Below, piece after piece: positions 17,521 to 25,499 of a stretch of DNA of 64,000 nucleotides (the stretch's first letter is position 1; every line of letters begins with the position of its first letter). The notes under the pieces are model-generated. The model was not told the DNA's origin, searched no databases, and saw nothing but the letters and a program-made list of their open reading frames with translations. This stretch comes from Nocardia cyriacigeorgica (GTDB taxonomy: Bacteria > Actinomycetota > Actinomycetes > Mycobacteriales > Mycobacteriaceae): positions 1 through 64,000 of the forward strand of contig NZ_VBUT01000003.1 of NCBI RefSeq assembly GCF_005863245.1. Direction: 5' to 3'. Made by a program: the position numbers and the translations under genes.

Positions 17521-17883
17521 CTATCGTGGATCGGTCGTATGAAGCGGCGAACTCTTGCGCACCGCGTCGATGTATACCTCGGTGGTCCGTTGCCCGTTCT
17601 CCGTGTACACGACCGGCTCGAGCGTCATCGTCACGGTCTGGGTGGCCACCGACTGCCTGGACACCTCCGCACCCGCATCGACCAGCCACCACTTGATTCC
17701 GCCGTGTGCCTTACCGGCCGACGTCACCGCAACTTGCAGTGTCAATTCAACCGCCGTTGGCTTGAAACGCACAGACTCCGACTGTGCACCCTCCCACGCG
17801 CGGGTCAACTCCGCGCGTAGCGCATCGATGGCTGCCGACAACGACACCCGCCCCGCCAGCGATTCTCCGGGCTCCTCGGACAT
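17521..17883 (-). CDS. Trypco2 (trypsin co-occurring) domain protein
   Basis: A 120-residue protein that matches the trypsin-co-occurring domain 2 pattern: N-terminal helix SLSAAIDALRAELTRAWEGA, then FKPTAVELTLQVAV, GGIKWWLVDAGAEV, and TQTVTMTLEPVV. It sits directly upstream of and in operon with the trypsin-like protease, which is the defining context for the domain. The family is known from comparative genomics as an accessory of protease-centred conflict systems; its biochemical role is not established. ATG at 17883 follows a GAGGGGAAGTA ribosome-binding site. Confidence 0.8.
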   Translation of the reverse strand: MSEEPGESLAGRVSLSAAIDALRAELTRAWEGAQSESVRFKPTAVELTLQVAVTSAGKAHGGIKWWLVDAGAEVSRQSVATQTVTMTLEPVVYTENGQRTTEVYIDAVRKSSPLHTTDPR

Positions 17884-17892
17884 TACTTCCCC

Positions 17893-18171
17893 TCACGCCG
17901 AATGGATCAGATTCCACCTGTACCTCGAAAGCATAAGGGATGCAAGGAGACCGCTTGCCGCACGCTCCAGGATCGTCAATGTGCCGACCGGCCGGATCGA
18001 CCCGACGGGGCGCCCGCCGGCCTGAAGGCGGCGAAGCCGATTGATTTCTGCTGTGGCGATTCGGGTTCCGGGACCGTCGTCGATGAGGATGGTGACAGTG
18101 TCCCCGGCTTCTGCGGCGACGACTGCGTGTGCGATGACGATGGTCTCGCCCAGGTTTTTCGGAGATTGCAG
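17893..18171 (-). pseudogene. 3' fragment of a PIN-like gene (duplicate of 19578-19792)
   Basis: On the minus strand, 18171 to 17957 repeats the middle of the PIN-like gene at 19578-19792 over 215 bases without gaps and with about nine mismatches by my count. The frame LQSPKNLGETIVIAHAVV...ILIDDGPGTR is intact, but the N-terminal half with the first PIN aspartate is missing and the C-terminus is replaced by a foreign tail ending at TGA 17893. No start codon or ribosome-binding site is evident. It is a remnant, not a working gene. Confidence 0.8.
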
Positions 18172-18225
18172 CGATGGACCGCAGCCAGCGAAAGCGCATC
18201 GACTGGCGCTGAACGAGAGCGAGCC

Positions 18226-18807
18226 TTATATCGATCCCGATGCGCGCTGAGCCGCTGCTCGCAGTAGCGGCTCCGCCTTCGTTATCGCGGTGTGAACGAC
18301 ACTGCCCGGTTCGTAACGCCGCAAGATTTCACCCAGCCGCTCGTCCACCGTGAAATCCTCGCCGTTCGGGCCCGTCGACAGGTCGGACCACCACAGGAAA
18401 TCTCCGGCCTTCTCGAGCCCGGCCACACCCGAGAGTCGGAACTCATCGAATACCCCCGCGTCCAGACCTCGCACTCCAGCCTCGACCTCCGCTGCCGTGT
18501 GAAACGCGACCAAATGGCACACGACCGGCGAGTAGCCGAGCGATCGCAGCAGCCTGGCACCATCGATCGGGTGAAACCCGAGTTCAGGATGACCGTAACC
18601 GACATCATGCAGGTAGGCAGCCGTAACCGCATCTCCACGTAGGTCGCCCGGCAGTAGCTTCGCTATGGACTGCATCCGGCGCCCCACCGCGACCGAGTGC
18701 GCCCGACGTGATTCAGTCAGCGGAGCCATTAGGTCTGCCACGGCGGGATTCACGGCCGCTATGGTACGCGCGGTACCTCGTAGAGGTGTCGGTTGAACCA
18801 TGACCAT
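18226..18807 (-). CDS. HD-domain phosphohydrolase
   Basis: A 193-residue HD-domain protein. The metal-binding motif is seen as H in SRRAHSVAVG (about residue 37), HD in AAYLHDVGYG (about 68), and further His in GFHPIDGARLL and HLVAFHTAAEVEAG. This HDIG-like order is that of nucleotide or small phosphoester hydrolases. The gene starts 4 bp after the NUDIX stop codon, so the two are cotranscribed. Start at 18807 or the nearby in-frame Met codons. Substrate unknown; location between two PIN repeats suggests it came with that rearrangement. Confidence 0.85.
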   Translation of the reverse strand: MVMVQPTPLRGTARTIAAVNPAVADLMAPLTESRRAHSVAVGRRMQSIAKLLPGDLRGDAVTAAYLHDVGYGHPELGFHPIDGARLLRSLGYSPVVCHLVAFHTAAEVEAGVRGLDAGVFDEFRLSGVAGLEKAGDFLWWSDLSTGPNGEDFTVDERLGEILRRYEPGSVVHTAITKAEPLLRAAAQRASGSI

Positions 18808-18811
18808 CGCA

Positions 18812-19378
18812 CTAAGTCAGTGTGAGCGCCCGGTACACGCCGACTACGGTTGCTGCGCCGACGATCTCTCCGCGGGCAATCATCTCGACCGCCTCGTCGA
18901 GCGGCACCCACCGAGTTGTCTCGGCTTCGTTGATATCCGGCTGGGTTTCGGTGAGTTCGGCACCGCTCGCGAGGTAGATCTCCTGGGGATGGTCCAAGGT
19001 CCCGATCGCAGGCTGAAAGGTCACCAGGTGTTCCATCGTGAGCGGACGCCAGCCCGTCTCCTCTTCGACCTCACGGGCAGCCGCCGCGGCGACATCTTCG
19101 GCATGGTCGACGTATCCATCCGGCAGCTCCCACACCCACTGGTCGATGATCCACCGGTGCCGATACATCAGCAGAACCTCGCGGTTGTCGTTGAGCACCA
19201 GGGTCATCGCGGACCGGGGCATCCGAGCCACGTACTGGGTGAACTCCACTCCATCGGGGAGGCGAATGTCTGCTGTCGACAGCCGGATATGTCGGTTCTC
19301 GTCGATCAGTTGCTCACCGAGGATCGTCCACTGGGTATCGCTCACGCTCTCGACGGTAGCGGCATCGGGGACTTGCAT
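18812..19378 (-). CDS. NUDIX hydrolase
   Basis: A 188-residue NUDIX hydrolase. The Nudix box spans GYVDHAEDVAAAAAREVEEE-TG (about residues 99-122), with the REVEE-E-G core for Mg2+ binding. The region before the box (LNDNREVLLMYRHRWI) and the proline-rich end resemble ADP-ribose or nucleoside-diphosphate-sugar pyrophosphatases, yet substrate cannot be fixed from sequence. It starts at ATG 19378, 45 bp after the PIN-like gene, and runs into the HD gene, probably within one transcript from the XRE gene. Confidence 0.87.
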   Translation of the reverse strand: MQVPDAATVESVSDTQWTILGEQLIDENRHIRLSTADIRLPDGVEFTQYVARMPRSAMTLVLNDNREVLLMYRHRWIIDQWVWELPDGYVDHAEDVAAAAAREVEEETGWRPLTMEHLVTFQPAIGTLDHPQEIYLASGAELTETQPDINEAETTRWVPLDEAVEMIARGEIVGAATVVGVYRALTLT

Positions 19379-19423
19379 GGCCAGGTGACAGGGGTAATAC
19401 AGCCTGACCGGTGGCTGTTGTGG

Positions 19424-20068
19424 TCATGATTTCGTCTGACCCGCTGTGTTGCCGGAGGACCAGGGTGGCAGCCGAAGGAGGTTGGTCTTCTCAATCGGCG
19501 GTAACCCATCGTCCAGGTGGCGTAGCCGGGTGTAGGTGGTGCGCATTGCCGCCTTGTCGGGAATGTGTTGGCCGCCCGCCGCACGCTCCAGGATCGTCAA
19601 CGTGCCGACCAGGCGGATCGAGCCGACCGGCCGTCCGCCGGCCTGAAGGCGGCGAAGCCGATTGATTTCTGCTGTGGCGATTCGGGTTCCGGGACCGTCG
19701 TCGATGAGGATGGTGACAGTGTCCCCGGCTTCTGCGGCGACGACTGCGTGTGCGATGACCATGGTCTCGCCCAGGTCTTTCGGAGATTGCAGGCGTTGTT
19801 CCATGGATTGCCGGGTGATCCGGTGGACCGCGGCGGCGAGTTCGGGTGTCTCGTCGTCGGAGAGTACGTCGATCCATCCCGGTGTCAGCTTGCGCCAGAC
19901 AGAAGCCGCGGTGTGGAATCGCGGGTCCTGCCTCGCTTTGCGAAAGATTTCGTCTTGCACTGTCTCCGGGGCGCTGAGACGCCCGAGTACGCCGATAAGC
20001 AGACGCTCCTTGTTGATGGAAAAGAAATTGAGCCCGGGGCCGGCGTCGATGATGGGCGGGTGGCTCAC
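19424..20068 (-). CDS. PIN-like domain protein (VapC-type, putative toxin)
   Basis: A 214-residue PIN-like protein. Acidic residues in PIN order are seen: Asp in PIIDAGPGLNFF (about residue 8), Glu in KDLGETMVIAHA (about 101) and Asp-Asp in ILIDDGPG (about 123). The C-terminal 60 residues are an extra helical tail. PIN proteins are RNases, often toxins neutralised by a partner. ATG at 20068 overlaps the stop of the ImmA/IrrE gene (ATGA). The middle of the gene is duplicated at 17957-18171. Confidence 0.75.
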   Translation of the reverse strand: MSHPPIIDAGPGLNFFSINKERLLIGVLGRLSAPETVQDEIFRKARQDPRFHTAASVWRKLTPGWIDVLSDDETPELAAAVHRITRQSMEQRLQSPKDLGETMVIAHAVVAAEAGDTVTILIDDGPGTRIATAEINRLRRLQAGGRPVGSIRLVGTLTILERAAGGQHIPDKAAMRTTYTRLRHLDDGLPPIEKTNLLRLPPWSSGNTAGQTKS

Positions 20069-20934
20069 CTCGTCCTGTCCCCTTCGAGCGGTGGGCCGCC
20101 GGACGTGTCGTCTGGTGCGTCGAGCGCTTCATCCAGGGCTGACAGGTCCACGTCGGCATCAGGCAAGTCGGCGGCGTCGGCCCAGGGAGTAGCACGCTGA
20201 ACCGGCTCGACACCTGCTTCGCGCAGCTCCTTGTGCGCGTCTTCCAATGTGATGCCGCGCAGAGTGGCAATTGCCTGTGCGGAAAGCACATCCTCCTCGT
20301 ACGCCCTGATTGCGCGGGCGAGTAGCCGCTGGGGTGCCCTGCGCTGTTCGGAGTCGGCCTGCAGGGCGCGGTACTGGTCGCTCCATCCGTAGCGGACCGC
20401 CAATTGCGGCGCGGTCAACGTCATCCACTCATGTTTGGTGGCTTCGTCGATGTAACCGGCCTGGCGCAGAGCGATGGCTGCGATGGCCGGTGACACCAGG
20501 AACCGCTGGACGACCTCGGAGAGGGTGGATTGGGTTACCGACTCGCGGTCTCCGAGAAACTCGTGCACCCCGTCCACGGGTATGAGTAGGTGGCGGGCGA
20601 AGGCATCCGCACGAATTTCCACGGGAGATCGGTCACTCCAGTTGCCCGAATGACCATCAGCCCAGTCCGAGAACACGACGTGGCCGAGCTCGTGGGCCAG
20701 CGTGCTCCGCTGCCGCATCGGATTGCGGGTGCGCGCGACGCCGATGAATATGGCGTCTCGTACGGGATCTCGCACCGTCAGGCCGTGTTCGTCCGGGCCG
20801 ACATCGAGGACGGCGACGTCGATCGCGGTGGCTTGTTCGATGATCGCGACAAGGTCGCCCAGTGGGTGTACGCCGAGGCGGTGTTCGCGGCGGAACCGCG
20901 CGGCGGCGTCGCGTCCTTCTGTCTCGTTGTTCAC
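20065..20934 (-). CDS. ImmA/IrrE family metallo-endopeptidase
   Basis: A 289-residue ImmA/IrrE-type protein. The zinc motif is STLAHELGHVVFSDW (HExxH, about residue 82) with the downstream Glu in PVEIRADAFARHLL. The family includes ImmA, which cleaves phage repressors, and IrrE, which cleaves the DdrO repressor; both have an XRE-type substrate. I use GTG at 20934, five bases after the XRE gene stop, because the frame upstream of it overlaps that gene. The C-terminal half is helical. Proteolysis of the upstream XRE repressor is the family-based inference. Confidence 0.85.
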   Translation of the reverse strand: MNNETEGRDAAARFRREHRLGVHPLGDLVAIIEQATAIDVAVLDVGPDEHGLTVRDPVRDAIFIGVARTRNPMRQRSTLAHELGHVVFSDWADGHSGNWSDRSPVEIRADAFARHLLIPVDGVHEFLGDRESVTQSTLSEVVQRFLVSPAIAAIALRQAGYIDEATKHEWMTLTAPQLAVRYGWSDQYRALQADSEQRRAPQRLLARAIRAYEEDVLSAQAIATLRGITLEDAHKELREAGVEPVQRATPWADAADLPDADVDLSALDEALDAPDDTSGGPPLEGDRTR

Positions 20935-20939
20935 GGTTC

Positions 20940-21290
20940 CTACGCTGGGTCGACTGTTGCGGGGATGGCTTGGTCGTCGAGGTAGTCGTTCAATTCCACA
21001 AAATGCAGCAGTGCCTGCCGCATGCGTTCCATGTCGCAATCGTTCGTTGCTCGCGCCACGCATTGGATCCGGTCGGACACTGTTTCGGTCCCGGAGAGTT
21101 GGGCGACTGTGTGCCCGGTCGCCCAGGCGATTGCCACGATCTCCGGCATTTTCGCCTGCCTGTCCCCCGAGATGATCCGTGACAAGGTCGGCTGCGAGAT
21201 CCCGGTCGCGTCCGCCAGGGCGCGCTGGCTGAGCCCCGCGGCAACCCGAGCGCGTTCGATCAGCGCACCGATATCGGTAGTCACCGCCAT
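20940..21290 (-). CDS. XRE family HTH repressor
   Basis: A 116-residue regulator. Its Cro/C1 helix-turn-helix spans about residues 6-60 (AGLSQRALADATGISQPTLSRIISG), followed by a short C-terminal helical region ending near residue 116. ATG at 21290 is chosen because the perfect inverted repeat at 21305-21335 would otherwise overlap a GTG start at 21314. It is the first gene of the XRE-ImmA/IrrE-PIN operon and is divergent from the kinase-like gene. Autorepression through the inverted repeat is likely. Confidence 0.88.
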   Translation of the reverse strand: MAVTTDIGALIERARVAAGLSQRALADATGISQPTLSRIISGDRQAKMPEIVAIAWATGHTVAQLSGTETVSDRIQCVARATNDCDMERMRQALLHFVELNDYLDDQAIPATVDPA

Positions 21291-21304
21291 CACCTCTATC
21301 CGGT

Positions 21305-21335
21305 ACTGAATCACAATCGGCTTTCGTGATTCAGT
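21305..21335. promoter_or_regulatory. Operator-like perfect inverted repeat
   Basis: ACTGAATCAC (21305-21314) and GTGATTCAGT (21326-21335) are perfect 10-bp arms around an 11-bp centre, next to the XRE gene and between it and the divergent short-frame/kinase unit. The arms resemble typical XRE repressor half-sites in length. It is the best candidate operator for the XRE protein. Confidence 0.7.
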
Positions 21336-21390
21336 CTAGCGCGATGGGATGAATCCGGCCACGAAGGGCAGTTCATCGCCCGGGTTCGGT

Positions 21391-21514
21391 CTGCTCACCC
21401 GGCCAACGGTGTCGTTCCTGCAGAGTGCCTCCTCATCGCTGGTGATGGCAGGTACTCGGCTGCGGAGAGCATTACCGGAAGAGTCGTAATGTGTTGTCCA
21501 GTCGAAAGTTCGAC
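21391..21514 (+). repeat. Copy 2 of the leader element shared with 12474-12602
   Basis: See the alignment blocks given for copy 1. In this copy the region ends inside the short frame that is coupled to the kinase-like gene. One 3-base gap separates the copies around the TAATG junction. Neither copy overlaps a recognised gene. Confidence 0.6.
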
Positions 21515-21581
21515 CAACCGCCCGCACGACCGTGTGGCCACGTCTGAATCGAGGTCGGCGCGCACTTGGAGGCTTCAGTGA
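21489..21581 (+). CDS. Candidate 30-residue peptide coupled to kinase-like gene
   Basis: ATG at 21489 overlaps the TAA of a preceding frame (which ends ...MAGTRLRRALPEES) and runs 30 codons to TGA at 21581. That TGA overlaps GTG at 21578, the best start of the kinase-like gene (GTGA), so translation would be coupled. The product begins MCCPVESSTNRPHD and is basic and polar. The counterpart at 12576 shares only the first residues. Coding is plausible but unproven. Confidence 0.35.
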   Translation: MCCPVESSTNRPHDRVATSESRSARTWRLQ

Positions 21582-22693
21582 ACTCACGTGAGGCAGTGAC
21601 GTCCTGCTCACCTGATGTGGTGACGATCCGCGACATGTCACGCCCAGCGCGCCTGCACACCCACAGCGCCGTCTCCACGGCCCTGGCGCTGCACAGCGAT
21701 CACGCGTTGCGCGAGCTCGTGGATACGGCCAGGCCGATCGGTGCCGGTATCGGCGGGAAGGCGGCGCTGTTGGAGGTCGCCGGAGTTCCGGTGTTCGTGA
21801 AGCGGGTGCCCCTCACCGACCTGGAACGGCAGCCGGGGCACGTCGGGTCCACCGCAAATTTGTTCGACCTGCCGCTGTTCTGCCAGTACGGCGTCGGGCT
21901 CATCGGTGCGCCGGGTTTCGGGGCTTGGCGCGAGTTGGCCGTGCACGTCATGACGACGAACTGGGTGCTCGCAGCCGAGTACGACGGCTTCCCGCAGATG
22001 TATCACTGGCGGGTGCTGCCGGACACGACTCCGCTGGCCGAGGAGCTAGCCGACATCGATCGCGCCGTCGCCTACTGGGACGGCCGACCTCAGGTTCGCC
22101 AACGGATCGAGGCCCTCCGGGACTCGTCGGCGAGTGTCGCGCTGTTCCTGGAGTACATCCCACAGAACCTCCACGTGTGGCTGAACAACCGGATCGAGGC
22201 GGGTGACGAGGCCGCCAACCAGGCCTGCGCCATGGTGGAGCGGGAACTGATTGCCGGTACCGCGTTCATGAACAGCCGCGGGCTACTGCATCTCGATGCT
22301 CATTTCGGGAACATCCTGACCGACGGTCGACGCCTCTACTTCGCTGATTACGGTCTCGCGCTCTCGTCCGAATTCGACCTCACGCCCGAGGAATCCGCAT
22401 TCTTCGACCGGAACCAGAGCTACGACAGGTGCTACACCGTCACCTACCTGGTGCACTGGTTGATCACTGCCCTGTACGGGCTCCGGCGGGACGATCGGCA
22501 TGCCCGCTCCGCGATGGTGCACGCTTTCGCGGCGGGCGAGCGGCCCGAAGGCATCAGCGAGGCGGCTGCCGCGGTCATCACTCGGCACGCGCCGATCGCC
22601 GCGTCGATGTCCGGGTTCATGGATGCGTTTCAGCAAGCGAGGGGGAGCACCCCGTATCCGGACGAGGAGATCCGCCGCATGCTGGGTTTGTAG
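21578..22693 (+). CDS. Protein-kinase-like protein
   Basis: A 371-residue protein with kinase-fold signatures: a nucleotide-binding region around residue 55 (IGAGIGGKAALLEV), Lys in VPVFVKRVPL (about 70), a catalytic loop LLHLDAHFGNIL (about 241) with HLD rather than HRD, and metal-binding Asp in LYFADYGLAL (DYG in place of DFG, about 257). This variant set is typical of atypical or lanthionine-synthetase/small-molecule kinases in actinobacteria. The GTG at 21578 is chosen because GGAGG precedes it by 5-6 bases. Substrate unknown; the divergent XRE operon suggests it belongs to the accessory block. Confidence 0.75.
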   Translation: MNSREAVTSCSPDVVTIRDMSRPARLHTHSAVSTALALHSDHALRELVDTARPIGAGIGGKAALLEVAGVPVFVKRVPLTDLERQPGHVGSTANLFDLPLFCQYGVGLIGAPGFGAWRELAVHVMTTNWVLAAEYDGFPQMYHWRVLPDTTPLAEELADIDRAVAYWDGRPQVRQRIEALRDSSASVALFLEYIPQNLHVWLNNRIEAGDEAANQACAMVERELIAGTAFMNSRGLLHLDAHFGNILTDGRRLYFADYGLALSSEFDLTPEESAFFDRNQSYDRCYTVTYLVHWLITALYGLRRDDRHARSAMVHAFAAGERPEGISEAAAAVITRHAPIAASMSGFMDAFQQARGSTPYPDEEIRRMLGL

Positions 22694-22834
22694 GTGTGTG
22701 GTTCTCGCGATGTCCCGTAGTAGTGCCGGATAGCAGGACACGGCCGTCAGGTATCGCTACGACCAGCAAAGACGCGGGTCACGTCAGGACGCCAAATCCC
22801 ACCATTGGGAACAATCCGACTGCACAATAACCTG

Positions 22835-23749
22835 ATGCGAACCTATGTCCGCGCGTTCCCGGCGGCGATCGCCGGAGCGCTCGTGTTCTTCGCGCCTACT
22901 GTCGCGGCGGCTCCGGTGGCCGGCGGCTCGAATGATCAGGCTCCGTTTCCGGTGGCGCTGCAACCCGACGATATTCGGGCGCGGGGGGCGGCGTTGGCGG
23001 AGGGGAATACGGGGGTGGTCGTGTGGTCTCGGCAGGCGGATGTTCGGGTTCCGGTTGCCAGCCTTACCAAAGTCATGACGGCGGTGGTCGTGCTGGAGTC
23101 GGGGGATCTCGAGCGGCCGGTTACGGTGCCGCAATCGGCCATTGATGCGTCGGCGGCGCACGGTGGGAGTTCTGCGGGGCTGGTGGCGGGGGAGGTGCTC
23201 ACCGCGCGCCAGTTGTTGTACGCGATGATGCTGCCTTCGGGCTGTGATGCCGCGTATGCGCTGGCGGAGGCGTTCGGGCCGGGGCGGGAGGCGTTCATCG
23301 GGAAGATGAACGCGACGGCGCGGCGGCTGGGGATGGGGAACAGTCATTTCACCGACCCGAGCGGGTTGCCGGTTCCCGACGACTTCGCCACCTATTCCAC
23401 GCCGGCGGATATGGTGCGGCTCGGCCATCACGCCATGGGTAATCCGGTGTTCCGCGAGATTGTCGGCACGCGGGTCTTTCATCAGCCGGCGGGCCCGGCG
23501 ACTCGCGCTCATGTCTGGGAGAACACCAACGACCTGTTGCACCGGTATCCGGGCACAACGGGGATCAAGACCGGATCGACGAACGCCGCAGGCACCTGCC
23601 TGCTGTTCGAGGCGCGCCGGGGTGCCCAGCGGCTGATCGGGGTGGTCCTGCACAGCTCCCCCTACGATCTCGACGCCGCCACCGCCGACGCCGAACGCAT
23701 CATGAACTGGGGCTTCCTCCCCATCCTCAGCTCCCTCCCCATCCCCTGA
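22835..23749 (+). CDS. Secreted D-alanyl-D-alanine carboxypeptidase
   Basis: A 304-residue penicillin-binding protein of the low-molecular-mass (DacA/PBP5) group, which trims the terminal D-Ala from peptidoglycan stems. Residues 1-28 form a signal peptide. Active-site motifs are SLTK (about residue 80), SGC in the SxN position (about 138, with Cys instead of Asn) and KTG in GIKTGSTNAAG (about 242). The Ser-Gly-Cys variant is known in actinobacterial members. No C-terminal anchor is visible. ATG at 22835 is used. Confidence 0.88.
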   Translation: MRTYVRAFPAAIAGALVFFAPTVAAAPVAGGSNDQAPFPVALQPDDIRARGAALAEGNTGVVVWSRQADVRVPVASLTKVMTAVVVLESGDLERPVTVPQSAIDASAAHGGSSAGLVAGEVLTARQLLYAMMLPSGCDAAYALAEAFGPGREAFIGKMNATARRLGMGNSHFTDPSGLPVPDDFATYSTPADMVRLGHHAMGNPVFREIVGTRVFHQPAGPATRAHVWENTNDLLHRYPGTTGIKTGSTNAAGTCLLFEARRGAQRLIGVVLHSSPYDLDAATADAERIMNWGFLPILSSLPIP

Positions 23750-23907
23750 CCCGCCAACGAGTGGTACATGCTCGGCGTGTCGGCTGCGTCAGGTGCCACT
23801 CGCCGAGGTTTCACGGCGGGGGCTATTCACCAGCAATGATCAGGCATACATTCGAGGGGAGGTGCGCTGCCCAGTAGGTCGACCAGGCCGCTACGAAGGG
23901 AGCCTTC

Positions 23908-24747
23908 ATGAGTACCGCTGCGGAGCGGGCCGCTCAGCTCGACCTTGTGGCTCGGCTGCATTCGTCCTATCCCGAACTGCCCGATGCGCCGCCGCCCGAT
24001 CTGATCGATCACGCGCGTTTCCAGGCGTACATGAAGCCCGTGCACGACGTCGGTGGCGAGCCGGACACGCCGATGAAGTTCGAGAACAAGCAGTACGAGG
24101 TGTGGGAGCACAACACCTACGTGATCTGTGAGGTGCTCGCCTGGCGGGGGATCTGGCTGTCGGAGGAGCGGCGCCGGATGGGCAACGTGGACGTCGGGCG
24201 GGCCATCTATCTCGGGCTGCCGTATTACGGGCGCTGGCTGCTTGCGGTCGCGCGTGTACTGGTCGAGAAGCATCACATCGCGCTCGGTGAGTTGAGTGAG
24301 CGGATGGAGGAAGTTCGGGCGCGGTATGAGGGCGGGCTCGCCGGGAAGACGTTGGCGGCGCAGCCGAAATTCGAAGGTGACGGTGCGCAGGTGCCACGCA
24401 ATCACCATCACATTCGCGCCGTCGGTAAGGGTGATCCGCAAGTGTTCGCCGGCCAGGCGGGTGAGCCCGGTTTCCGAGTCGGCGATGCGGTGACCGTGCG
24501 GGATATGCCCGCGCTGCTCTACACGCGCACACCGGAATACGTCCGCGGCGCTACCGGCGAGATAACCTCGGTCGCCTACGAAAGCCCGGCCGCCGAGGAC
24601 GAGACGTGGGATCGGCCCGACGCGACACCCGAATGGTTCTACGTCGTTCGGTTCGACCTCGCAGAACTGTGGGACGGCTACACCGGTACGGCCAACGACA
24701 CCTTGCAGACCGAACTGCCGGAACGCTGGCTGAAGCGCGCGGCATAA
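23908..24747 (+). CDS. Nitrile hydratase-family beta subunit
   Basis: A 279-residue protein. Residues 1-145 match the N-terminal helical part of nitrile hydratase beta (HDVGGEPDTPMKFENKQYEV, then YYGRWLLAVARVLVEKHHIA), and residues 190-275 match its SH3-like C-terminal barrel (FRVGDAVTVRDM, AELWDGYTG). It pairs with the alpha subunit encoded next, which carries the metal. The order beta-alpha is that of the cobalt enzymes. The N-terminus is longer than in classical beta subunits. ATG at 23908 follows GAAGGGAGCCTTC. Confidence 0.82.
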   Translation: MSTAAERAAQLDLVARLHSSYPELPDAPPPDLIDHARFQAYMKPVHDVGGEPDTPMKFENKQYEVWEHNTYVICEVLAWRGIWLSEERRRMGNVDVGRAIYLGLPYYGRWLLAVARVLVEKHHIALGELSERMEEVRARYEGGLAGKTLAAQPKFEGDGAQVPRNHHHIRAVGKGDPQVFAGQAGEPGFRVGDAVTVRDMPALLYTRTPEYVRGATGEITSVAYESPAAEDETWDRPDATPEWFYVVRFDLAELWDGYTGTANDTLQTELPERWLKRAA

Positions 24748-24783
24748 CCGCCGGTGATCGGCCATGTGCCAGAAAGGGATTCC

Positions 24784-25485
24784 ATGTCCGAACACGATCA
24801 CGACCACGAACGCACGGTGGCGCCCATGGTGGACGAAGTCACCGACTTCGAAGTGCTGGAGATCGCGTTACGCGAATTGTGTATCGAAAAGGGCATTTTC
24901 ACCGCCGAGGAGCACCGCCGCTTCACCGAGTTCGCCGAACAGATCGGACCGACGCCTGCCGCGCATCTGGTCGCCCGCGCCTGGCTCGATCCCGATTTCA
25001 AGGCGCTCGCGCTCACCGAACCGATGACGGCCAGCAAGGAAGTCGGGGTGGACTGGCTCGAACCCACCGGCTTCGGAACACCAAGCGATTTCACGGCATT
25101 CGAGATCCTCGAAGACACCCCGACCCTGCACCACGTGATCGTCTGCGCCCTGTGCTCCTGCTATCCGCGACCCATCCTCGGCAATTCGCCCGAGTGGTAC
25201 CGCACCCCGAACTATCGCCGCCGCTTGGTGCGCTGGCCGCGCCAGGTCCTCGCGGAGTTCGGGCTGTATCTGAGCGACGAGGTGGCCATCCGGGTGCAGG
25301 ACTCCAACCAGAAGCACCGCTTCATGGTGATGCCGGTGCGCCCGGAAGGCACCGACGGCTGGGATGAGGACCAGCTCGCCGAGATCGTCACCCGCGATTG
25401 CCTGATCGGCGTCGCGCTGCCCAAGCCGGGCGTCACCAGCAATGTCATCACCGATACCCGGCCTGCGATCCATCCGGTCGACTGA
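24784..25485 (+). CDS. Nitrile hydratase-family alpha subunit
   Basis: A 233-residue alpha subunit. The metal-binding claw is VCALCSCYPRP, with Cys at 121, 124 and 126 and Ser125, which is where the known enzymes carry the oxidised cysteines. Cobalt enzymes usually have CTLCSC and iron enzymes CSLCSC; here the second position is Ala, so the metal cannot be assigned. The rest (AWLDPDFKALALTEP, GNSPEWYRTPNYRRRLV, RVQDSNQKHRFMVMP) is family-typical. The His-rich start MSEHDHDHE may bind metal. ATG at 24784 follows AGAAAGGGATTCC. Confidence 0.87.
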   Translation: MSEHDHDHERTVAPMVDEVTDFEVLEIALRELCIEKGIFTAEEHRRFTEFAEQIGPTPAAHLVARAWLDPDFKALALTEPMTASKEVGVDWLEPTGFGTPSDFTAFEILEDTPTLHHVIVCALCSCYPRPILGNSPEWYRTPNYRRRLVRWPRQVLAEFGLYLSDEVAIRVQDSNQKHRFMVMPVRPEGTDGWDEDQLAEIVTRDCLIGVALPKPGVTSNVITDTRPAIHPVD

Positions 25486-25499
25486 GGGGAGACCCGAGC

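Noticed and set aside
17893..19800. Insertion sequence causing the PIN duplication
   Set aside because: No transposase frame, terminal inverted repeats or target duplication is visible; the segment contains only NUDIX and HD genes.
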